From Hyphomicrobiaceae bacterium (GTDB lineage Bacteria; Pseudomonadota; Alphaproteobacteria; Rhizobiales; Hyphomicrobiaceae): a DNA stretch of 64,000 nt. The notes below the pieces were generated by a model that had not been told where the DNA came from, did not search any database, and saw only the letters and a list, made by a program, of their open reading frames with translations. The stretch lies in contig JAURWC010000023.1 of NCBI GenBank assembly GCA_030655135.1, forward strand, positions 124,001 to 188,000, written 5' to 3'. Each line of letters starts with the position of its first letter. The first letter of the stretch is position 1. Of this stretch, positions 7,835-13,955 are shown piece after piece. Both the position numbers and the translations under genes were made by a program.

Positions 7835-8686
7835 CTAGCGCTGAGCCGTCGCGGCGGGACGCGCGCCCTGCTGCAGCAGCGGATCGACCATCGCGCGGAT
7901 GTCGGCCATCGTCAGCGTGCTTTTCACGCGCTTCTCCATGACGAAGAAGTTCGGCGTGCCGATGATGCCCAGCTTGCGGCCGCGCTCCTTGATGGCCTTC
8001 AGCGCCTCGATGATGCTTTGATTCTGGCGGCAGGCGTCAAACTCGGCCCGCGTCATCCCCACCTGTTTTGCCACGTCGAACACGGGGTCTGGCCGGACTT
8101 CCTGGCTCACCCATTTGTCCTGCTGCGCCATATACTTGCCGATCAGCTCCACCTGCTTTTCGGGCTTGGCACAGCGCATCGTGATGGTCGCCAGCCCCGA
8201 CGTCTTGCCGATCGGGAACTCGCGGAAGATCAAACGAACCTTGCCGGTATCCAGATACTCGCGCTTCAAGTCCGGCAGGACCTCCTTATGGAACTTCGCG
8301 CAGTGCGGGCACGTCAGCGAGGCGTATTCCACGATCGTCACCGGCGCATCGGCCCGGCCGATCACAATTTCCGGCAGCGCACCGGGCTCCAGCACTTCGG
8401 CCAAGGTCGGGCTTTCGATGACCTGCCGGCCACCTGTTTCGCGATCATTGGGATCGGAGAACGGATGCACGATCCCTGGCCCGGACTGCGCCGTTTCCTC
8501 CGCAGTCTTGACCGTATCGTAGGCCCCACCACCACCCTCCGGCGTGGTGGACGCCGTCGCCACGTTGGCGGACAGCGACGTGGAATCCGCTGAGCACGCC
8601 GCCAGTGACGCCGTAAGAAGCACTGCAAGCCCGGCAGCAGTCAGCTGCCAGGCTCGAGACAATGTCCTATGCGGCGCGTAGGTCAC
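7835..8686 (-). CDS. DsbA-family thiol oxidoreductase, predicted lipoprotein (CPHC)
   Basis: 283 residues, GTG start with the strong site GGGGGA five bases upstream. The N terminus is a type II signal sequence (VLLTASLAAC lipobox, Cys at about 31), so the protein should be membrane-anchored on the periplasmic side. The thioredoxin-fold domain (Thioredoxin_4/DsbA-like) begins near residue 105 with VTIVEYASLTCPHCAKFH; its active site is CPHC, and the cis-proline loop is IIGTPNFFV. An inserted helical domain lies between, as in DsbA. The likely role is oxidation of periplasmic proteins. It is the last of three paralogues transcribed in the same direction from 10715. Confidence 0.9.
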   Translation of the reverse strand: MTYAPHRTLSRAWQLTAAGLAVLLTASLAACSADSTSLSANVATASTTPEGGGGAYDTVKTAEETAQSGPGIVHPFSDPNDRETGGRQVIESPTLAEVLEPGALPEIVIGRADAPVTIVEYASLTCPHCAKFHKEVLPDLKREYLDTGKVRLIFREFPIGKTSGLATITMRCAKPEKQVELIGKYMAQQDKWVSQEVRPDPVFDVAKQVGMTRAEFDACRQNQSIIEALKAIKERGRKLGIIGTPNFFVMEKRVKSTLTMADIRAMVDPLLQQGARPAATAQR

Positions 8687-8707
8687 GTCATCCCCCGATA
8701 ACAGTCG

Positions 8708-9436
8708 TCAGCCGTTCGGCTTGCCTTCGGCCTCGGCAATCGCCTTGTCGAACGATTCCATCGTCGGCGCACCCTGCATGCGCTTGCCATTCACGAAAAA
8801 CGTCGGCGTCGCCCTGACGCCGTAGTCGCGAAGGGCGTGCTCGAAGTTGCTGTTGATCGTCTTCAGCAGCTTGTCGTCCGTCAGGCACTTGTTGAACGTC
8901 TCTTCCGTGAAGCCCGCCTGCTTGGAAATATCCAGCAACTTCGGCAGCGGGCTTTCTTTCACGAAGGCCCACTGCTCCTGCAAATTGAACAGGGCGGTGA
9001 TCAGCGGATAGGCCCGGTCGTTCGCCACGCAGCGCACCAGCATGGCGCCCGCGACCGCGCGATCGTTGCCGGGGTGGTCGCGCATGATCAGCCGGATCTT
9101 GCCCGTGTCGATGTACTTGGTCTTCAGCTCCGGCAGCACGTTCTTGTGGAACGAAGCACAGTGCCCGCACGACAGCGAGGCGTACTCCACGATCGTGACC
9201 TTGGCATCGGCCGGACCGAGCGTGATCTCCGGCAGGTCGCCCGGCGGCTTCATCAGCTCGGCGACCGGGACCTCAGCAGGGCCGTCCTGGCGCTGCTGCG
9301 ACAGCGCGGGCGAAAGAGCCGTAAGCGACACTACGCCGGCAAGGGCGGCGGCGCGCGTCACTCTAGCCAGCGCGGCAGCGCGCATCACTCTGGCCAGCGC
9401 GGCAGCGCGCATCACTCTGGTAAGCACATGAACCAC
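8708..9436 (-). CDS. DsbA-family thiol oxidoreductase with expanded signal peptide (CGHC)
   Basis: 242 residues. The GTG at 9436 is favoured because AGGAG lies 9 bases upstream. The domain begins VTIVEYASLSCGHCASFH, active site CGHC, and ends with the cis-proline loop VRATPTFFVNGKRM. The protein-disulfide-isomerase-like CGHC usually has a less oxidising potential than DsbA CPHC, so this copy may have a different job; that is inference. The signal peptide contains three tandem RV(M/T)RAAALA units caused by a 27-bp repeat in the DNA. It lies 21 bases upstream of the lipoprotein paralogue, likely in one transcript with it. Confidence 0.9.
   Translation of the reverse strand: MVHVLTRVMRAAALARVMRAAALARVTRAAALAGVVSLTALSPALSQQRQDGPAEVPVAELMKPPGDLPEITLGPADAKVTIVEYASLSCGHCASFHKNVLPELKTKYIDTGKIRLIMRDHPGNDRAVAGAMLVRCVANDRAYPLITALFNLQEQWAFVKESPLPKLLDISKQAGFTEETFNKCLTDDKLLKTINSNFEHALRDYGVRATPTFFVNGKRMQGAPTMESFDKAIAEAEGKPNG
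9364..9417. repeat. 27-bp tandem repeat inside the signal-peptide coding region
   Basis: Two adjacent 27-bp units (9364-9390 and 9391-9417) differ at a single base and encode nine-residue units ARVMRAAAL / ARVTRAAAL. A third, partial unit flanks them. Because 27 is a multiple of three, gain or loss keeps the reading frame and only lengthens or shortens the positively charged n-region. Confidence 0.8.
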
Positions 9437-9688
9437 GGAACTTCACTCCTGATCGTTTCTTTTCGAGGCTAGAACACGTTCGCTCTTGATTGAATTCAGA
9501 TCTCTCTGCGTGTGAACGTGCTCTATATATTTATTTAGAGTCTGATTCACGTCTTCGATGCGAGCGCATCCGCCCGCATCTCAAACGATCAGGCTCTCGC
9601 GTTTTCCGTTCGCTAGCACGCCTAACGCACTGGAATAAGGCAAATTGCGCCCTTCGCGCAACGCCGTTGCCTGGACGCACTGTTGAAA

Positions 9689-9976
9689 TCAGATCCTGGA
9701 TCGACTGCCTCGGCCGGGCGCATCCGTCCCCCACTTTGACAGGGTCTGCGCGCGGGCAATGCCTTTTTTGGTAGCCCATACCCGAATTTGATGCCCCCCG
9801 ACCCGCAATGGAAGCCGGTCGTTTTTGTCAGGCGGGGGATGTATCGAGTAATCTACGAATCCATAAGATTTAAGTATTCTGGCTGTCTCCCGAGACCGTC
9901 CGTTCAAGACCACATGAGACGTATTTCCAAGCGCGATCGATCGCAACAGCGTCTCTTGAGCAATCGTAAGCCTCAT
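9689..9976 (-). CDS. Small hypothetical protein
   Basis: 95 residues from an ATG at 9976 (a GTG precedes it directly). No domain is recognised. The pattern MRLTIAQETLLRSIALG, then helix-like RSRETARILKSYGFVDYS and RVGGHQIRVWATKKG, could be a small winged-helix type fold: two helices, then a beta pair. It starts only 10 bases after the stop of the third dsbA-like gene and the region is less GC-rich than its neighbours, suggesting acquisition or relaxed constraint. The last 15 residues are compositionally odd and may be non-native. Confidence 0.4.
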   Translation of the reverse strand: MRLTIAQETLLRSIALGNTSHVVLNGRSRETARILKSYGFVDYSIHPPPDKNDRLPLRVGGHQIRVWATKKGIARAQTLSKWGTDAPGRGSRSRI

Positions 9977-9986
9977 CACAGCCTGC

Positions 9987-10715
9987 CTACTTCTTCTCCG
10001 CTAGCAGCTTGTCGAACGTTTCCATCGTCGCGGCGTCGGTGACGCGTTTGCCGTCGATGAAGAAGGTCGGCGTGGCGTTGATGCCGAACTTGTCGCCGGC
10101 TGCCGTGAAGTTCGCCACCAGCTTGTCGAACAGCTTCTGGTCCTTCGTGCAGGTCTCGAACGCCTCCGGCGTCATGCCGCCGACACCCGTCGCGAACGCC
10201 TTCAGCTTCGGCGTCGGATCGCCGTCGGAGAACGCCCACTCCTCCTGCTTGTGGAACAGCTCGCTGAGCAAGCCCGGCGCCTTGTCGGGTGCCGCACAGC
10301 GCGTCAGCATATGCGCGACAAGCGCGCGCTCGCTGGTCGGGAACTCGCGGATGATCAACCGTGCCGTGCCCGTATCGAGATACTTGGCCTTGAAATCCGG
10401 CAGCACCTTGTTGTGGAAGTTGGCGCAATGGCTGCACGACAGCGACGCGTATTCGACGATCGCGATCTTCGCATCCGGCTTGCCGATGACGATGTCGGGA
10501 ATGTCGCCGTTGGCCTTCAGCAGCGCATCCAGCGAAACCTCAGCCGGTCCCGCCGCGGCTTCCTCCTCAGCGCCTGCGGCCGCAGGCGGCTGAGCGGGTG
10601 CGCCGGCCGCTGCCGGTGGATCGGCCGGCTTGTCCTGGGCAACAGCGATTGCAGGCACCGCGGCCAGCGATCCCATGATCAGCATGAGCGCGGCAAAATT
10701 GGTCTTGAGCGTCAC
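9987..10715 (-). CDS. DsbA-family thiol oxidoreductase (CSHC)
   Basis: 242 residues, GTG start after GGGAG. A Sec signal peptide ending near VPAIAVAQ is followed by a Pro/Ala/Glu-rich linker (residues about 28-58), then the DsbA-like fold with AIVEYASLSCSHCANFH, active site CSHC, and the cis-proline loop INATPTFFIDGKRV. It is homologous to the two downstream copies but its CXXC dipeptide differs, so the three together carry CPHC, CGHC and CSHC. It is transcribed toward them, separated by the small gene at 9689. The gene lies 110 bases after a DUF3147 gene on the same strand. Confidence 0.9.
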   Translation of the reverse strand: MTLKTNFAALMLIMGSLAAVPAIAVAQDKPADPPAAAGAPAQPPAAAGAEEEAAAGPAEVSLDALLKANGDIPDIVIGKPDAKIAIVEYASLSCSHCANFHNKVLPDFKAKYLDTGTARLIIREFPTSERALVAHMLTRCAAPDKAPGLLSELFHKQEEWAFSDGDPTPKLKAFATGVGGMTPEAFETCTKDQKLFDKLVANFTAAGDKFGINATPTFFIDGKRVTDAATMETFDKLLAEKK

Positions 10716-10825
10716 GCGAAATCTCCCGCGTTGGATACCGGATTTCGGCCGATGTTGCGGGCTGGCCCAATGAAGTCAAGTGACGGAGAATTTAGGTTGG
10801 CCGCGGCCCGTTTAGCTTGCCGCCG

Positions 10826-11176
10826 TCACAGCGCAATCCCTAGCCGCGGCAGCAGCCAGATGGTCAGCGCATAGAGCACCATCGTCAGCACGCAGCCGGC
10901 AATCAGCGAAACCCAGAAGCCGCAGTCAGCCCGCAACATCGCCGGAACAACCAGGAACATCGGCAGGCTCGGCAGCACGAACCAGAACGTTGACTGCGCG
11001 TGTGCGGCAATCCGCTCCACATCTCCAGTATCCCGCCACAGCCAGATGATCGCCAGCACCGACACCAGTGGCAACGACGCAATAAGGCCGCCTACGCCCG
11101 GGCTGCGCCGCGCCACCTCCGATACCAGCATGACCAGCACTCCGGAAATCGCGGCCTTGATGATGAGATAAGTCAT
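10826..11176 (-). CDS. DUF3147 family membrane protein
   Basis: 116 residues with about four hydrophobic helices: LIIKAAISGVLVMLVSEVA, a second containing LIASLPLVSVLAIIWLW, STFWFVLPSLPMFLVVPAML and WVSLIAGCVLTMVLYALTIW. The length and the GLIASLPLVS motif match DUF3147 inner-membrane proteins, whose function is not known. The ATG at 11176 is chosen because the longer frame upstream crosses an 18-bp direct repeat and encodes low-complexity sequence. It is followed on the same strand by the DsbA-like genes. Confidence 0.78.
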   Translation of the reverse strand: MTYLIIKAAISGVLVMLVSEVARRSPGVGGLIASLPLVSVLAIIWLWRDTGDVERIAAHAQSTFWFVLPSLPMFLVVPAMLRADCGFWVSLIAGCVLTMVLYALTIWLLPRLGIAL

Positions 11177-11195
11177 AGCCGCATGTCCCACTGCC

Positions 11196-11231
11196 TTGTC
11201 ACGTCCCCACGAATTGTCACGTCCACACGAA
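11196..11231. repeat. Two adjacent 18-bp direct repeats, possible regulatory site
   Basis: TTGTCACGTCCCCACGAA (11196-11213) is followed at once by TTGTCACGTCCACACGAA (11214-11231), one mismatch. The pair lies 20 bases upstream of the DUF3147 start and 150 bases upstream of the small exported protein at 11381, so it could bind a regulator of either. No family can be assigned. Confidence 0.45.
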
Positions 11232-11380
11232 TTGCATCGGCCAACATTTAGCAAATGTTCCCGGCCGTCAGGCAACTGTCAGGACCAGTCCTTTAACACT
11301 GCCGCCATGGTTGAAAACGCTCCTCGAAGAGCGAAACAATCGTCTGCAAGCCCCCTTGTCTGCAAGTCATGGAGACCACT

Positions 11381-11635
11381 ATGAACAAAGTTCTATTCGC
11401 CGTAGCCGCCCTCGCATTCGCCGCCACGCCGGCGCTCGCCGACGACAAGCCGTCAGAGGCCGAAGCCGCCAAGATCAAAGAGGCAGTTGCCGCTTGGGGC
11501 TGCGATGGCGGCACCTACGAGAAGGAAACCGAAGGCACCGGCGTGTTCGAAGCTGAAGACGTGAAGTGCAAGGCCGGCCAGTACGACTTCCGCCTCGACA
11601 AGGACTACAAGGTCTTTGTGATCACCAGAGACTAA
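11381..11635 (+). CDS. Small exported protein, PepSY-like
   Basis: 84 residues. The second ATG (11381) is chosen because GGAG sits at 11371-11374; the upstream in-frame ATG overlaps it. The signal peptide VLFAVAALAFAATPALA is cleaved before DDKPSEAEAAK. The mature part of about 65 residues has two cysteines (AAWGCDGG and DVKCKAGQ) and the helix-then-strand layout AKIKEAVAAWG / YDFRLDKDYKVFVITRD seen in PepSY-type domains. Periplasmic; a role in metal or protease inhibition would be a guess. A good terminator hairpin follows its stop. Confidence 0.7.
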   Translation: MNKVLFAVAALAFAATPALADDKPSEAEAAKIKEAVAAWGCDGGTYEKETEGTGVFEAEDVKCKAGQYDFRLDKDYKVFVITRD

Positions 11636-11643
11636 TCATTCCC

Positions 11644-11672
11644 GGACGCCGGCCCAGCGCCGGCGTCCTTCT
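11644..11672 (+). terminator. Hairpin terminator after the small exported protein
   Basis: GGACGCCGG (11644-11652) and CCGGCGTCC (11660-11668) form a perfect 9-bp stem with a 7-base loop, followed by CTT-rich bases. It begins 8 bases after the stop at 11635 and separates this gene from the next one. Confidence 0.65.
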
Positions 11673-11692
11673 CGCATTTGAGGAACCCGTAC

Positions 11693-11923
11693 GTGGCCAA
11701 GGCAAAGAAAAAACGCGATATTGAGAAGACCTACAGCACCAGCGCCTTCGTCGCCAAGCTGCGCCGCTTCGCAGACGCGCTCGAGAGCGACAAGCCCTTC
11801 ACGATCCAAATCGCCGGAGATCGCGTTCGCGTTCCTGCGCGCGCGATCTTCAACATCGAGCACGAGCGCTCGGGCGACGAAGAAGAGATCGAATTCCAGA
11901 TCAAATGGAGCAACGAGGCGTAG
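11693..11923 (+). CDS. Amphi-Trp domain-containing protein
   Basis: 76 residues from GTG 11693, with GAGG ten bases upstream; a TTG start at 11678 would add five residues. The pattern STSAFVAKLRRFADALESDK, then FTIQIAGDRVRVPARAI, then EEEIEFQIKWSNEA is the amphi-Trp domain: a helix with Leu/Ala spacing, a two-strand hairpin and a final strand with a conserved tryptophan. Proteins of this size are cytoplasmic with no assigned role. It converges with the DUF721 gene, leaving only 9 bases between the stops. Confidence 0.8.
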   Translation: MAKAKKKRDIEKTYSTSAFVAKLRRFADALESDKPFTIQIAGDRVRVPARAIFNIEHERSGDEEEIEFQIKWSNEA

Positions 11924-11932
11924 GGATAGGGC

Positions 11933-12508
11933 TTAAGCCGTCCGCGCACGTGCTATCACGCCAGCGCCAAACCGCTCCAGCGCTGCTGTCAGCGGGTCTT
12001 GCCCAGCCGGTGCGGCAGCGGCAGCCGCTCGCGGGCGGGCCGGGGCAACCTGCACACGCGGTGTCACAGGCGCCTGCAGGATCCGCAGCTCGGCGATGGC
12101 GCGGTAGCCGAAGTAGCTGTTGATGCGGTCGATGATCTGCGCTGCGCGGTATTCCACGTCCAAAGCCCGCGACGGATCGACCCTTAGCAGCAGTGTTGCG
12201 CCGGCGCGCGGGCCGCTGGCATCCGCCTCGCCGAACGTCTCGACGCCGCGCGGCCACTTCACCCGCTCCGGCACGCAGGCGGCAGCCAGCTGTTCGCCCG
12301 CAATCGCCGCCCACTCGGTCAGCAGCGTGGCCGTGGAGAACCCGTACTTCTGGAACGCTTTTTGTGTCAGCTTCGGCACCCAGCTGCCTACGGCCTTCGC
12401 CGCCACATAGTTGGAGGCGCGCTGTGGCGGGATCCACGCACTTGCCATGGCCCGGCGTGGCGCAGTGGCCTTGGCTGCAAATCCTCTTTTGGCTGTTAGC
12501 TTCGACAC
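11933..12508 (-). CDS. DUF721 (DciA-like) family protein
   Basis: 191 residues, GTG start with GAGG upstream. The DUF721 core runs from about residue 45 to 145: a helix, then LLTEWAAIAGEQLAAACVPE with its conserved W..I.G, then the strand TLLLRVDPSRALDVEYRAAQ and IIDRINSYFGYRAIAELRIL. This domain in other bacteria (DciA) loads the DnaB replicative helicase; here the extra C-terminal Ala/Pro-rich tail (150-191) is of unknown role. The gene is divergent from mutY with 55 bases between starts, an arrangement conserved in Rhizobiales. Confidence 0.88.
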   Translation of the reverse strand: MSKLTAKRGFAAKATAPRRAMASAWIPPQRASNYVAAKAVGSWVPKLTQKAFQKYGFSTATLLTEWAAIAGEQLAAACVPERVKWPRGVETFGEADASGPRAGATLLLRVDPSRALDVEYRAAQIIDRINSYFGYRAIAELRILQAPVTPRVQVAPARPRAAAAAAPAGQDPLTAALERFGAGVIARARTA

Positions 12509-12563
12509 GCCTCACCTCGCCAATCAATTCCATTACGCGTTGCCGATGCTTACCATCATGTAA

Positions 12564-13700
12564 ATGATTCGCGATTCGACGCGGGAGGCTCAATTGGGGA
12601 TTGTGGCGCGACGGCAACTGCCGCTGCGGCCGGCGGGACCGGACACAGTGGCGGCGCTGCTCGACTGGTACGATCGCGAACGGCGCGATCTGCCGTGGCG
12701 TTCCAAGAAGCGCAAGAAGGCCGATCCGTACGGCGTCTGGCTCAGCGAGATCATGCTGCAGCAGACGACGGTGAAAGCCGTGATCCCGTTCTATCAGCGC
12801 TTCCTGGAACGTTGGCCCACCGTGTTCGATCTCGCCGCCGCCTCCGTCAACGACGTGATGGCCGCCTGGGCCGGCCTCGGCTACTACTCGCGCGCCCGCA
12901 ACCTGCACAAATGCGCGCAGGTCATCGTGCGCGATCTCGGCGGGCAGTTTCCCTCGACCGAAGCCGGCCTGCTGCCGCTGCCCGGCGTCGGCCCGTATAC
13001 GGCCGCCGCGATTGCGGCGATCGCCTTCGGCCAGCCCGCAACGCCCGTCGACGGCAACATCGAGCGCGTCATCTCACGCCTGTTCGCCGTGCGCCACCCG
13101 CTGCCGGGCGCGAAGAAAGAACTGAAGCGCCTCGCCGCAACGCTGACGCCGCACCGGCGAGCCGGCGACTTCGCCCAGGCGATGATGGACCTCGGCGCTG
13201 CCATTTGCACGCCCAAGCGGCCATCCTGCCTGATGTGCCCGCTGCAGACCGACTGCGCCGCCCATGCCGCCGGCATCGAAGCGCAACTGCCGGTGAAGCT
13301 CGGCAAGACCGAACGTCCCGGCCGCTACGGGATCGCCTTTCTGGTGCTGCGCGAGGACGGGCACGTGTTGCTGCGCCGGCGTCCTTCCGCCGGTCTTCTT
13401 GGCGGCATGCTCGAAGTGCCATCGACCGACTGGCTCGACGACTGGGTGCCGATGGAGCCCGCTTGCGGCGGCGCGCCCGTCCACGCCGACTGGTGGCCCG
13501 TGCCCGGCAACGTCGTGCACATCTTCACGCATTTCCGCCTGGAGCTACAGGTGCTCCGCGCCATCGTGCCGGTGGATGCCTCGCTGACGTTCTGGGCCGA
13601 TGCCGACCGCTGCGAATGGGTCGCCCGTCGCGACCTGGATGGCGCAGCCTTGCCGTCAGTCATGCGCAAGGTCATCGCCCACGCCTTGAAGGTGCAGTAG
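12564..13700 (+). CDS. mutY: A/G-specific adenine glycosylase MutY
   Basis: 378 residues. The catalytic glutamate is E62 in WLSEIMLQQTT; the helix-hairpin-helix is LPLPGVGPYTAAAIA; the catalytic aspartate is in TPVDGNIERV. The [4Fe-4S] loop C-x6-C-x2-C-x5-C is complete (CTPKRPSCLMCPLQTDC). A NUDIX-like C-terminal domain from about residue 245 (FLVLREDGHVLLRRRP, GGMLEVPST) recognises 8-oxoG. The enzyme removes adenine mispaired with 8-oxoguanine. It is single and full length. Divergent neighbour DUF721 shares the upstream region. Confidence 0.96.
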   Translation: MIRDSTREAQLGIVARRQLPLRPAGPDTVAALLDWYDRERRDLPWRSKKRKKADPYGVWLSEIMLQQTTVKAVIPFYQRFLERWPTVFDLAAASVNDVMAAWAGLGYYSRARNLHKCAQVIVRDLGGQFPSTEAGLLPLPGVGPYTAAAIAAIAFGQPATPVDGNIERVISRLFAVRHPLPGAKKELKRLAATLTPHRRAGDFAQAMMDLGAAICTPKRPSCLMCPLQTDCAAHAAGIEAQLPVKLGKTERPGRYGIAFLVLREDGHVLLRRRPSAGLLGGMLEVPSTDWLDDWVPMEPACGGAPVHADWWPVPGNVVHIFTHFRLELQVLRAIVPVDASLTFWADADRCEWVARRDLDGAALPSVMRKVIAHALKVQ

Positions 13701-13955
13701 CGGACCGAATTGTTTCTGGGCGCTGGACTCACAAAAACGCAAGCGGCGCGGCCCCAGCACGCCGAGTTGCGGCGCAGCCACCCCGCCCTTGGGAACTAAC
13801 CGCTGACACAATGTCGGCTTAGGCGATTTGACCGATTGCCAAAATTTCGGTCACGCGCCATTGCCGATTGAGCGCCTCGGGGAAACGGGGCGCAATTGGT
13901 CCGGTAAGAGCGCGACGAGCAGGCATCAGTACATCTGGACTTTGGGGAGAGAACT

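Noticed and set aside
9490-9774. 94-residue plus-strand frame
   Set aside because: No ribosome site or domain; the minus-strand frame at 9689-9976 is slightly more gene-like and is listed with low confidence instead.
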